Below are positions 47,801 to 59,241 of a DNA stretch of 64,000 bases, piece by piece. The stretch is from Aquilaria yunnanensis (Eukaryota; Streptophyta; Magnoliopsida; Malvales; Thymelaeaceae), in the NCBI GenBank assembly GCA_039654915.1, contig CM077599.1, positions 12,960,501-13,024,500 on the forward strand, written 5' to 3'. The notes under the pieces were generated by a model. The model searched no databases. It saw only the letters and a list, made by a program, of their open reading frames with translations, and was not told where the DNA came from. How positions within the stretch are numbered: the first letter of the stretch is position 1; the number at the start of each line of letters is the position of its first letter. Both the position numbers and the translations under genes were made by a program.

Positions 47801-49038
47801 TCATTCATCTCTAAAAAAGAAAGGGCAAGCTCGAGGCAGCCCCAATAGAGTGCTGCCCAAAGCTCGACATAATACAATTTCATTAGCACCTACAATTTGT
47901 ATAGTAGTGTTGGTGTTGGATATGGACCAAATGCATCCACTTTTATCATTCTAAAACCATCGTGAATTTGACATTTACAGAATATAGTGAATGAATGGTT
48001 ATGTTTCCATACATGTAGATCTAATTATAGGGTGGATAGGCTAGAAAGAGTCCCCCCCCCCATCTTAGTTGTTCTTCCACTTGAGTCATCTGTAAAGCCA
48101 TCTTATTCAAATAGGCCAATTGTTCTGGGATACGCTCCCTTTAACATCCATGTATGTCAACATAGGCCTAGTTATGGTGAAAAGTTACTAGTCAATTATA
48201 GCCTTCAACTAATTGCTACATTAGGTTGTTGCCTCTCACCAACAATGGCATCTTGCATGGCATGCATGACCACATTTATGAAACTTTCTATAACTGTTTA
48301 TCTGTAAAGTGAATGAGAGCTTTGCCAATCATAAGATAATAAACAAGCATCTCTGGAGAGCTTTTAGGAATTGGGTCTATTTATTGTGAGAACAAGTGAA
48401 ATGAGTCCAAACTTAAGCTTCATGAAGGTAGGCATGGATGCTATAAAGTGACCATCTCATGATGGTTTGTCATGTCTGCTGTTACACAATTGGTAATGTT
48501 GTCATTGTAACCAAGATCAGACTAGGTCATCCCAACCATAAACTACTTTAGAAAAATAGAAGGAAAAAAATGGGGTTGTTTCTAGAGATGGCGCCAATTG
48601 ATAATCAAAGTGATGATTGTTATAAAAAGTCATATCTATGCTGATGTGGAAAGTATAAGGAACTTTCTGTACTAAAAAATGATGTTAGAAGACCCCTATG
48701 ATATGTGTTATTGGGGAGGGTCACTTGATACTCAAGTCAATGTCTATTAAAGATAAGAAAAAGAAAATAAGAGTGAAAACATTTTGTGATTATGTCCATG
48801 AAGGTTTGACTTGACTTACCTTGTTCGATCAACAAAATAATTTTTTATATACAAGCAATTGTGCCAAATATAAAGATGAAATCATGGGAGATTTGCAAAG
48901 ATTGTGTAGGAATAAGAAGAATCCCACGTTATAGAAGACACAAAGGAGATCATAAAGGTTAATTTGTAACCACTTTTGTGTGATACACTTGCCATTAATA
49001 GAACACGTGCCAATGGAAGTAAAGCCCTAATTTGAAGA

Positions 49039-49042
<4 letters not shown>

Positions 49043-49073
<31 letters not shown>
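49043..49073. repeat. (GT)n microsatellite
   Basis: About 15 uninterrupted GT units. Confidence 0.95.
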
Positions 49074-49075
<2 letters not shown>

Positions 49076-50387
49076 AAGATCGAGAGAAATTAAGCTGCCC
49101 TTAACTATAATAGGATGGAGGGATCTTTGTTTGCCAAGGTGGAGGTTGTCAATCCTTATAGAACCTTAATTTGTTAGGATGCAGGTGAACCCTTTTTTGG
49201 TCCGTTATATTTGGCAACACCGTCAATAAAGTAGGCTGATGTGGCCTGTTGGGCATTGAGTTTGACTTATAATTCTTTAAATTCTAAAATGACCATCAAA
49301 CTTTTAGGACTTTGTTTACCGAATCATTAGACTTCCAAAATTGTGTAAATTAAGTTATGAATTGTCTTAACTCAAAATTTATGATATTTTATCTGAGGCA
49401 CCTAGCAAAACAGTGCTAAGGATATATGACTCAGGTAGCAGCCCGAGTTCAACACACCATTCCCCAGCTTATAATGACAAGCATTCTTGTGCCAAATATT
49501 GTCTGACATCTTCCAGGTTTCAGAAAATAGGCACTTCAACTCCTCACCTTCTAAATACCCACTTATACCCTATATTGTAAATATTTCTGAGTAATAAAAA
49601 TATATAATAATGCGGATTAAAGGTGTAATTTTTAAATTTAGTTTAGTAGCATTTGTTAATCTAATCAGACAGAAAAATTTGATTGGCTATAACTTCCTTA
49701 CTGATCCCATATAGTATGGAGTTTTGGATTTGGAAAGAATATATGTTGTCCGTAATGTCCTAAATTTTAGGCTAAGTTACTTAGTAATGAACAATTTAAT
49801 TTAATGCATGGAAAGGAATGAAAAATAGTTTGATGGACTAATTGGCATAGTTGTAGATGTTGAATGGTTATTCTAGACTTAAAACCTAGATTAAAAAATA
49901 AAGAGTGTTAGTGACACTTCTAAACTCTTCTCTGAGTAAATTGTATATGCATAATCTAAATTTAAGCGAGTAATTCATACAATTTTAATTTTAACATTAT
50001 TTGATGCATCACATTATCTTACACGTCACACACATACATACATGGACACACGTAAGTGTGTGGTGTAAGACTTTGCATTTCTGTGCTTATACCCGAGTGA
50101 AGCCATTTGCTACATTTTGATAAAAATTGATCAAAATTAATTGAATATATAAAAGGCCTAAAACCATTAAACAACCCCTGAACTTTAGTAACTCAGACAT
50201 ATAACCCCTTGGACTTTGACTTGGGCCAACTCGCCCTTTCAATTTTGGTAAGAGGGATACTTAAGCCCCTCCACCAACGGAAAAGTGGCACATGGTTTAT
50301 TTCCGTTATAGATTTGATGCAATTGGTTTTATGATGACTGAAATGAAACTTATAGAAAACTCAAAAGGCTTGGCTTATGTTTTCCTT

Positions 50388-50588
50388 TCATAAACTATCA
50401 GGTAAAAGATCTGGTGATCTCAATTGGTAGTCGGAACCTTGATGTCGGAACACAAAAATGAGGACAATTGGAGAAGAAACAAATAGAAGAACAACCAAGA
50501 CCTTCAGAAGCTGAACTGAACCAAACCTGAATATCTTTGTGTGAACCGGAACAATATCGTCCATGAGGCGACGATTCCTAAGTTTCAA
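50388..50588 (-). pseudogene. Cargo segment 1: N-terminal membrane-anchor-like fragment
   Basis: A 66-codon minus-strand ORF: about 22 polar and basic residues, then a hydrophobic helix (residues about 27-46), then a polar part with Arg-His-Gln-Gly-Ser-Asp-Tyr. This is the layout of a type II membrane protein N-terminus such as a Golgi glycosyltransferase, but the family was not recognised. The ORF ends inside the element, in keeping with a captured exon. Confidence 0.4.
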
Positions 50589-51132
50589 GGAAGAAAAGAG
50601 TCACTGTCTAAACAGACTAAAATCCATTCAAACCTCAAAACCCTTTGAAATTATTCACAAAATGAGCCATCTTTCTGATTGGAAACAGAGTAATGTCTTG
50701 TCCTGCTAGCTAGTGTTGAACCGAGTCATGTGATTGTTGCCGATTATCAGTTTATTTCCATATTGTTGAGAGGATCTCAGATCAAGAGTAATCTCTGAGT
50801 CTAGCTTCTAAAAAAACCTAACGTTATCATGAGTAAAGTTCCGGCAATTCTTTCATTGAAATTGATATTCCCACTTGATCAATAACGGAGGAAACTCTTT
50901 TTGTTTGGTCTTCTTTTCTCTTCTTACTTAAGTATTGGTCTAAGAAATATAGAGGATGCAACATTCTGAGCATCACTGTTTATTGGAGAACATGGTCATC
51001 CTTGTAGATGCAGAGCAGGGGAAGGCTGTCAAGGGCAATCTTTGAGTCTATTGAACAATCCCAAGAGCTTGTGGTTGTTGGCATTGAAGTTGTAGGAGGC
51101 GAATTGGAGAGTTGGTAGGTTGACCCAGTTCT

Positions 51133-51295
51133 ATTAGTTGCTAAAATTGCCGAATCCGCGGCTTGTGGATTCTGGGCCGTGGCTGGTGAAGTTGTTGTAG
51201 GCCACATTTCCATTTGTGTCATAGTTGGCGAACCCCTTCACTGTGGCCAATGGATCCCCGGCTATAGCACTTGAATGAACGTCCTGCATGTTCAA
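51133..51295 (-). pseudogene. Cargo segment 2: possible polygalacturonase beta-subunit (BURP) repeat fragment
   Basis: A minus-strand frame reads Gly-Phe-Ala-Asn-Tyr-Asp-Thr-Asn-Gly-Asn-Val-Ala-Tyr-Asn-Asn-Phe-Thr-Ser-His-Gly, then Gly-Phe-Gly-Asn-Phe-Ser-Asn and a stop. The spaced Phe-x-x-Tyr/His-Gly pattern with Gly-Asn-Val recalls the 14-residue repeats of polygalacturonase-1 beta-type BURP proteins. The match is short and could be coincidence. Confidence 0.35.
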
Positions 51296-51774
51296 CCTGT
51301 CGGAGAAGACGAGTCAGCTCCGTCGATTTTCACCGAGTGAAAACAAAACTAGGTCCTTTGAGTTTTTTATGAATTTCATTTCAGTCATCATAAAACCAAT
51401 TATATCAAATTTGTAATAGAAATAAATCACATGTCTCTTTTTCGTCACTTAAGGGGCTTAAGTGTCTCACTTACCATAGTTGAAGGGGCAAGTTAGCCCG
51501 ATTCAAGGTTTAAGGGGTCATGTGTATGAGTCACCAAAGTTCAAGAGCTATTTATGGTTTTAGGACTATATAAAAGTTAACATATCATACTTATTGGGTA
51601 AAATCCAAATTTAGCCCCTTAACTATTCAATTTAGTTTAAAATTATCCCCTAAGTCTAATAGCGCCTATAGAGGTCCCATAATTCATACAACGTGTCCAA
51701 TTTAGGTCTTGTCTGTTATTTCGGGCGTTGATTCTGACCTGACGTCTGCCCTCTTGGCCTCCACTGCTAATGAG

Positions 51775-51777
<3 letters not shown>

Positions 51778-51805
<28 letters not shown>
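51778..51805. repeat. (CT)n microsatellite
   Basis: Fourteen CT units inside the 934-bp MULE. Confidence 0.95.
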
Positions 51806-51810
<5 letters not shown>

Positions 51811-52203
51811 GATCGCTTCTCTCGACCTCCCTCTCACCCTATCTGTTTTAATCGCCCTTCCCCTTCACGGCTCTCTTCTTCATCTCTGGTTCTTTGATTC
51901 TCCGGTTCGTGAAATAGACAAGTTGTGCTCGTCTACAACCAACAACCGATCTCCATTCGTGAAAAACCTTCCCGCCTCTGCAGTCACAGCATCTAGTTGA
52001 CCTAGCCATCCGCCAACTCCGATCGGCAACCACCATGGCGAATTAAAGGAGAAAAGAAGAGATCCAAGTCTTGCAGATTTCATTGCTCTTCGTTGTTCGA
52101 CACGATAACTCTGATCCCCGCTGCCACATTCTTCGTCGATTTCATTGCTCATCGCCGGCTTTGTTGCTCTTTAGTCTTGTGCTCCTTTCTTCGTGAATTG
52201 AAT

Positions 52204-52206
<3 letters not shown>

Positions 52207-52234
<28 letters not shown>
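52207..52234. repeat. (GA)n microsatellite
   Basis: Fourteen GA units inside the same MULE. Together with the CT tract it forms an inverted pair. Confidence 0.95.
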
Positions 52235-52238
<4 letters not shown>

Positions 52239-52539
52239 TGAAAATGTTTTGGGTTAATACATTTGAAGTCCTTATAATTATTTATTTGTGTCAATTTTAA
52301 CTTAAGTTTATTGTTATTCTTGTATAGTCATCTACATGATATTTTGGGATCTACTATAGGGTAGAAAACTGCTACATAAGCAAGTGGGGTCCGAAATAAC
52401 GCTTAAATTAACAGTAAAGGTTAAAATAAGGCACATTAAATGAGTTGGAGGACCTCAATAGAAACTTTTAAAGTTATGAGATCATTTAAAACAAATTGAA
52501 TAGTTAAGGGCCAAATTTGGATGTTACCCCATATTTATC

Positions 52540-53615
52540 TTTCTAACATTTTAACTGTTAATTAGACTGTATTTTCTAAATTTTATAGACTCCTGGTACA
52601 AATATTTAATCACATGTAACATTTTAAAAGAAGGAAAACCAAGCGAGATTGTCCAATAAAATTCGTGCAAAAAGCTATTCTGAATTTGTGTCTCATAGTC
52701 TTACCACTAATTAAAAGATAAACCGACGCGATTAACTTATCTAAAATTTAGTACACATAATTACATCCGAGGTTTAATAAAATTCTTCTTCAATTTGAGG
52801 TATTTTGGTGGGATCGTTCCTGGGCGTGGACTGTAGCCTGTAGAGGGCAGAGGCCGAAACGAGGATGGGGCATAGGGGTAGGAGACTGGTCAAAAAGTCA
52901 TTTAATGAGGGTTGATTGAATGATGCATGGGCCGATGGGACATGTCAATGGCCCTTTGTCCTTTCACCGGGAAAAGGATTTCTTGCTTCTAACACACTCC
53001 ACCTTTTCTACTTGTCTTTTCAATCCAAAACAAGATAAGTGCAGTTATACAAAGTAAATGAGGTAAATTGTCCTCTACTCCATTATTTTGGGTGTAAAAA
53101 TTAATATTTGATAATATTTTTTATTTTTATCTATAAAATTAAAAATAATTTTTTTAAATTATGTATATTAAGAGTTTAAATAATGATTAATTTTTTTAAA
53201 AAAATTTATATAGTGAAAGTTTTAATAAAAATATTAAAAATTATTTTTTTAAATTTTGTATAATAATAGTTTAAATGAGGCCAACAAGATAAATTAAATG
53301 TTAGAAAAATTTATAAAAAATAAATATTTTATTATTATTAGGACGGTTAAAAAATAAATACGTTTCATCTCTTTTAGAATAGAGCGAGTTATTATTATCA
53401 TAGATAAATATGTTACTATATTTATCTTACAATTATATGTGGTAAGAAGAGGATAAAAGTATCATAAACACAAAACACATGATAAAAATTGTTAGAAATA
53501 AAAAGTTATAGGGACTATTACCTGTGTTTGACGCAAATCATCATAAAATCGTGGATTAATTGCATCTATGGCGCTTAATATTTTATTATAGTACTATTTT
53601 AGACTCTAATCTCAA
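52540..53615. other. AT-rich spacer
   Basis: No gene was seen. Possible MITE-like text spans about 53080-53400, without a clear end pair. Confidence 0.4.
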
Positions 53616-53624
53616 TTTTTTATA

Positions 53625-53740
53625 GGCCTAACTACAGGAATAGCCCCCGAACTTGTCCAACTCGTGCGAGTTAGTCCAAAACTCAGCACTCAGTAAACTT
53701 TGGCCCTTGAACTTGTAAAAGGTATGCAGTTCAGTCCATT
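53625..53740 (+). repeat. Left terminal inverted repeat of the MULE
   Basis: Pairs with 59117-59232 over 116 bp with about four mismatches; weaker matching continues to about 53753. It probably holds the promoter of the plus-strand gene, as MULE termini often do. Confidence 0.95.
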
Positions 53741-53901
53741 ATCTACTGTAACAAACTTACGGCGTTATACTTTGGTTGAGTTGGCGATTAGTAGCTAACT
53801 GATGTGGAACAAACGGTGGCTCTATAAAAGATGCAAAGGCTTTGTCTCTGAATCCCCAATTTCGTTCAAATAGAGAACCCTTTCTCTCGGGTTCTCACAC
53901 A

Positions 53902-54511
53902 ATGGCCGATTCGTCGACTAGCAGGAGATCCTCTTCCATTGCGATATCGTGCAAAACGAGGGAGAGTCGCCACTATTTTTTTGCAGGTTAAGGGTGAAAC
54001 TTTATGATGCGTGGAAGGAGATAGATAATTTTGGGCGAAGATTTTATGGGCGTCCGAGCTTTAAGAAGGTAATGGAGAATTGGATGAATTTGCCTTGTTT
54101 TGTTACTGTGTCGTTGAAATTGGGATGACCTTTTTTGGTTCAAATGATTTAGGGTGCAGGTTTAGGGATTTTGGAGAGAGGTTGCAAGTTTTTGAAGTAT
54201 GTTGATCCCTTATTGTGCGAACGTGCAAGGGATTTGGTTGTAGAGCTCCAGCGGAAGGAGCAGGAAGCTGAAAACGAGGTTGCTGCTTTGAAGAGAAAAT
54301 TGGTGGGGGTTAATGGTGTTGGTGACTGTTGAGAGCAGGAAAATGTGGCTGCCCTTATGAACGATATTTCTGAGTGAAGAAGCGTATTAGCAGTGTGTCT
54401 AGGATGTGTAAAGGGATAATAGTTTTAACAACTATGGTGATTGTGTGGTTGATTGCAGTAATAGGTGTTCATGGTCAGATGATTAGAGGGTTTGAGTCAT
54501 GTGTGTTGTAA
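53902..54511 (+). pseudogene. MULE accessory gene: GRF zinc-finger-like, coiled coil, membrane helix
   Basis: The ATG at 53902 opens a frame of only 29 codons. In a shifted frame the exon continues (about 53972-54067) with Asn-Phe-Gly-Arg-Arg-Phe-Tyr-Gly-Arg-Pro, the core of a GRF-type zinc finger, but the usual Cys after Tyr-Gly is Arg. A donor (AAG then GTAATG) and an acceptor (ATTTAG, ending near 54153) lead to a second exon with Gly-Cys-Lys-Phe-Leu-Lys-Tyr-Val-Asp-Pro, then a heptad-rich Glu/Lys/Leu segment, a stop, and in another frame a C-terminal hydrophobic helix ending at 54511. This order (GRF finger, coiled coil, C-terminal helix) is that of a widespread plant family of unknown function. 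At least one frameshift and one stop make this copy defective as read, unless splicing differs. Confidence 0.6.
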
Positions 54512-55750
54512 ATGGCAATGTACCAATGGGAACCGAGTAGTTCTTCTTCTAAGGAGCTACCTGTAATGTACATGTTTCTTAACCTAGTAATGAAGTTGGC
54601 TTTTTATGCTTGACTGCTGAAACAATTTTGCGAGTTCCTGTCTATTTGCCCATTGAATGCATATCAATTGTTGCAGACATGTGCCTCTTTGTGAGATTTG
54701 AATGGTACAGCTCATGAAGGCACATTATAGTTTGACTCTAGCATCATGCTCATCAAGGCACAATGCCATATACCTTCTCTAACTGAAAAATATGTCATGG
54801 TGAAACTTGACCAATATTGCTGATTTTTTGTCCTGCACTGGCTTTCATCTAAACCATCCTATTGGCAGCACACTTTGATCATAATTCACTAGCATCTTCA
54901 TAACAGAACAGAACCATAATAATCTGCATCAACATCACTTAATTTCATAGTCTCACTTAATTGCATCAACAACTTCCAACTAAAGCACAATAGCAAACTC
55001 ATTAACTAGAAACTGGTTATTTTCTGCAGAAATTCATTTTGGTGACCAAAAAACACAGTTTGAGTTAGAAAGCCAAAGTTTTGTGCGCCAACATGTTTCA
55101 TAGGTGAAGGTAGACTTGAGCAGCAAGTTTTATAGTAAAGCAACTATTATTACAGAAGTCAAACTATAAGTCAACCAAACAATAAAGAATCTGACTTGTA
55201 TGCAATTACAGGCCAAGTTGTCGAACCAGTTCTTACAAGCAGATAAGAAACATTAACGGGCTCTAAACTTGGTAAACAAGAAATGCATAAATACAGGAAT
55301 TTGGGTATGAATGAGCATGCAAATATGAATGGTCATTTTCTGCAAAAATGCGCCAATGCGAACCATGTTGCTCTGTATGGCATGAATCATAATTACAAGC
55401 TGCAGAAATGCTTAAGTGGATTTTTAGGAGCATAAATACTTGGTCTTAATAATCATATCATTTTATGTGCTTGAAATTTCACATTAATTACTTCATTACA
55501 CATTAATTCATAGTAATCATATAACAATCCGAACACTAAAATAGTGTGTTCCAACACCAAAATTATCAGCTAAATTTTACAAAGTATTGTAACTTGCATG
55601 ACTTGAGATGATTTTGCATAATCAGTAGCTCATCTCTTCCACAGCAGCTGATTTTGCATAATCAACACTAGAACACATGGGATTATGGTTTTGTGGATTC
55701 ATCTACAAAAGTGTGACAAAAAAAAGCTTTCTACTCTTCATTCCCCCATC
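54512..55750. other. Spacer between the convergent MULE genes
   Basis: No ORF of note. It should hold the 3' ends of both transcripts. Confidence 0.45.
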
Positions 55751-58463
55751 TCATAACCAATATTGTGAAGGCAATCCAGGCTGGAGACCAAAAAAATATG
55801 AATCAGAATATGCCATTTTCTCAACAAAACACATGGATTCTTAGTAAAACTTACATTCACTATTGAGTGACCGCTTGCAGCATCTGTGTATACACCAATG
55901 CCAACCAGCCCTCTTTGAGAAAGACCTGAGCCTTGGCCTGTAGAAGTACTTGCGAAGCTGGAAGCAGCGTTCATGGATGCCTAACATGAATGTACAAGTA
56001 TTAAGAATTGAAACCAGAATTGAAATTAAGAATTGAAATAGCAAGATTTCGACTTACTCTAATTTCCCCTTGATTTTTGCATCCTTTCTTATTATGTCCA
56101 GTTTGACCACATATAGAGCATGTCATCTTTCTACCATCTCTACTAAGCTTGGTCTTTTTTTTTCTTGGCTCATGTTTGGACCTTTTTCTATTTTTTCGAG
56201 GCCTCCCAGGCATACTTCTTGTGGGAGGAGGGCTAACCACACCAAAACCACTATCCGCCCACATCTCTTCGCTTGACATAACACCAACTGAATGTGCGTA
56301 TGCCTTCACATACATATCTTTCTTAAACCATTTGGCTACATAGTCCATAAGTGAGTCGCCCTTTTGCCGTATTGCCTTGCAAGCATGAACACAAGGTATG
56401 CCTGACAGTTGCCACGCCCCACACTCACAAGACTTTATGTCCAAATGTACAGAATATTTAGATAGATGACTTTTGACCTCATAACCATGGTCACCATTCC
56501 AAACGGCTTGCCATTTGAAGCCTTCATTTAAATTCTTCTGCAATTTTAACATGATTTTTTTGCCATACTCTCCCGACCACTTGCTACCAAATTGTCTTCT
56601 TTTAAATTGTCTTTCCATTATATACTCTCTAATATCCTCAAGCATAGATATAATAGGCTTACTCCTAGCCCCAACAAGAACGAAGTTGAATGCCTCACAA
56701 CAGTTGTTATCGACAGAATCACACTTTGAGTTGCAAGAAAAATATGCCTTACACCATGAATGTGGATCAATTCTCACAGCTGCTGCACTTGCACCTTCTT
56801 TCAAATTCTCAAGTTCTTGAAGGTTCCGTTTGAATTCTGGTTCATTGGTAGATTTTGCACATGCATAAAATCCGTTTCTTAATGCCTCACCCCGGAATTT
56901 AGAGCTCCAGTTGCTATAAATGTGCCTTGCACACAATCTGTGCTCAGCTTTGGGAAAAACATGTGTTACGGCAAGCATTAAACCCTGTAAACAAAAATCG
57001 TAACCTGTTAGTATTGGAACTTAAACTCAAATTTATTTTTCAAAGAACAAATGTGTTGTTATTGGATTTACCTTTTGTTGGTCAGACATGAATGCCCAAC
57101 CTTGCCCATCAATGGTCTGAATATCACACTTTAATCGCTCTAGAAACCACAGCCATGAATCTTTGCTTTCTACTTCTACTACTGCCCAAGCCAAAGGATA
57201 CATTTGGTTATTTGCATCCTTTCCAACTGCCGTCAAAAGCTGCCCTTTCACCATACCTTTTAAAAAACACCCATCCAACCCAATATAAGGCCTACACCCT
57301 TCTATGAAGCCCTTCCTCAAAGCTGCCAAGCATATATACATTCTATGAAATACAGGGACTGAGCCTTCCCTTGTTTCTGAAACTGAAACCTCCACAGTGC
57401 TACCTGGGTTTGCAATACGAAGTGCATGCGCATAATCACCCAGTCTGGAATACTCATATCCAACATCTCTTTCATACTTCTTCATCACATACAATTTAGT
57501 TCTTCTAGCTTGGTGGATAGAAAATTCAATGCCAAATTTTTTTTCAATTTCCTCTTGAATATATGCAGGTTTTATACCCGGATGCCATGTTATAAGGTCT
57601 CGAACTTCATTTGTCATCCATCGAGAGGAAGCCCGTGATATATTTAGAACCTCATAGCAAGTATGCTCATGTTCAAACACCTTCACTTGAAAATAATTTT
57701 TTGATCTTTCAAGTGATGCATATATCTCCCACTTACATCCCTTAGTTTTGCACACTGCTCTTATCCTTGTCATTTCATTCCTCACATAACTAAAATCACG
57801 TTTCTTTTCAATTGAATACTTTATGATAGCTCTTCGGAATTGAATATGATTCTTGAATACCATACCAAGCTCAATGTGACAAAGCTTTGAATTCTCATTG
57901 TAACGTGGCCAAATTGGTTTTCTTCTAATATGAACTTGATTTCCCTCTTCATCACTGCCTGTTTCATAACTACCTGGATCTGAATCGGCCATTAATTCAT
58001 TGTCATCTTTAGAGTCATTCCCAACATCTTCTTCAGCTATCCTTTCGAATTCTTGAATTGCTGACCTATCATGACCACTCCCTTGTTTTCCATTAGCAGC
58101 CTTACTTCCTAACCTACTTGGCCCTCTCAAATGCCATCTTTTGAATGTTTTAATTGCGTCTCTAATCTCCTCATCATCATCTGATTGTAGTGCCATGTCA
58201 ACTTCACCCAATTCTTCAACAAATTTTGCTTCTAAGTCGGATGAAGAATACTCATTATCACTTTCACCTTGGTCTTCTTCGTCCACTGCCGCAAAAGAAT
58301 AATTATTTTCTTCTTTATCTTGTTGCACTTGCTCTAAACTTGACCCATCTATTGCTCCCCATTCGTTAAAAATATGAGCAAATGCATCATCGATATGAGA
58401 ACGTGACCATTTGACAGCTTCATGTTTTTTGCCACCTACATTATCTTCTTCATTTAATTCCAT
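55751..58463 (-). CDS. MULE transposase (MuDR type)
   Basis: Four exons on the minus strand: 58463-57072, 56984-56058, 55980-55855 and 55780-55751. All introns are GT-AG and in phase 0, giving 824 residues with no stop or frameshift. Residues 1-180 are acidic and low in structure. A plant MuDR N-terminal DNA-binding domain lies at about 194-255. The MULE catalytic domain starts near 372; candidate catalytic residues are Asp397 (in Gly-Leu-Asp-Gly-Cys-Phe), Asp461 (in Ser-Asp-Gln-Gln-Lys-Gly) and Glu561 (in Cys-Cys-Glu-Ala-Phe-Asn). A SWIM zinc finger is at 650-664 (Cys-x-Cys and Cys-x-His), followed by a basic stretch and a CCHC knuckle at 753-766. An acceptor (GCTTGCAG) 13 nt before the start codon suggests an intron in the leader. 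The product would bind the element ends and carry out cut-and-paste transposition in the nucleus. Its position between matching termini with a perfect 9-bp duplication argues for a working element rather than a domesticated gene. Confidence 0.93.
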
Positions 58464-59116
58464 TTTTCCTTTCCAACTGCAAGCATATTAACCAAAACAC
58501 TAACTTCAATTTCCATATTAACATATTGATAACAAAACTATAAATTCTATCGGGCAACAAAATAAAACAGACCATAAATGTTTTTCCACAACAAAACAAA
58601 ACAAACTATAAAATGCCTTGGCTTAAATGCTTTGTTTGCCCCCACAATCGAATTTATTGTTTCCACCCATTAATATACAAAAAACAATCGAATTTATTGT
58701 TTTCACTCACTAATATATAAAAAACAATCAAATTTATTGTTTCCACCCACTAATATACAAAAAACTAACTCCTCCTACTTACTAACAAGCAATAAACAAA
58801 CAAATTCCCACCCTTTACCAAGCAATAATAAGACAAAACTTGCCTTTCTTCACTACAATGTCCACGAGCTCCTACCAGGTACAAATGCCCCCACCAGCTT
58901 CAATTGGTCCCTCTTTTGGTCTCCTTCTCTTACATTCAACCTTTTTTTTTGTGCAAGAAAAATAAGTTCCCTTTTACATTGGGTCAACCACAATCCATTA
59001 ACCCTTTGTCAATATTGTTGGCGGGTTATGCCAACCTTTTCCCGCCTATTCCACCTCACCTAACCCATTTTGCCACTTCAGCCACTCCCAAACGCTAGCC
59101 GTCTGTTACTGTTGCC

Positions 59117-59232
59117 AATGGACTAAACTGCATACCTTTTACAAGTTCAGGGGCCAAAGTTTACTGAGTGCTGAGTTTCGGACTAACTCGCACGAGTTGG
59201 ACAAGTTCAGGGGCTATTCCTGTAGTTAGGCC
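59117..59232 (-). repeat. Right terminal inverted repeat of the MULE
   Basis: Reverse complement of 53625-53740 with about four mismatches. It lies upstream of the transposase gene and may hold its promoter. Confidence 0.95.
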
Positions 59233-59241
59233 TTTTTTATA

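Larger units (their letters stand above)
47115..50145. other. Intergenic DNA with retroelement debris
   Basis: Apart from the gag-like remnant at 47500-47800 and the (GT)n tract at 49043-49073, no gene was recognised. ORF 47987-48307 has no known domain. A patch at 49170-49380 has MULE-terminus-like phrases without a partner. Confidence 0.35.
50155..51567. mobile_element. Non-autonomous MULE, Pack-MULE candidate, 1413 bp
   Basis: A perfect 9-bp duplication TATATAAAA flanks it (50146-50154 and 51568-51576). The ends read GGCCTAAAACCAT and, reversed, GTCCTAAAACCAT. The terminal inverted repeats run about 220 bp, through CTTAAGCCCCT and TGGTTTTATGATGACTGAAA. The roughly 920 bp between them are not transposon-like and carry two minus-strand gene-like segments (50388-50588 and 51133-51295). 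There is no transposase. Confidence 0.88.
51597..52530. mobile_element. Non-autonomous MULE, 934 bp
   Basis: Inverted termini of about 135 bp: GGGTAAAATCCAAATTTAGC at the left and, reversed, GGGGTAACATCCAAATTTGG at the right, with CTTAACTATTCAATTT and GTTATTTCGG shared. The flanks ATACTTATT (51588-51596) and ATATTTATC (52531-52539) match at 7 of 9. The interior has a (CT)n tract (51778-51805), a (GA)n tract (52207-52234) and a GC-richer middle with a 90-codon minus-strand ORF of unknown family. It is only 29 bp from the previous element. Confidence 0.75.
53625..59232. mobile_element. Full-length Mutator-like element (MULE), 5.6 kb
   Basis: A perfect 9-bp target duplication TTTTTTATA flanks it (53616-53624 and 59233-59241). 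The terminal inverted repeats are 116 bp with about four mismatches and begin GGCCTAACTACAGGAATAGC. Inside are a transposase gene on the minus strand (55751-58463) and a second gene on the plus strand (53902-54511), so both are read inward from the two ends. Intact termini, duplication and transposase frame together indicate recent, possibly autonomous, transposition. Confidence 0.95.

Noticed and set aside
55738..56044. Two separate minus-strand ORFs taken as genes of their own
   Set aside because: They read through introns 2 and 3 of the transposase; splice sites explain the coding parts as exons 3 and 4.
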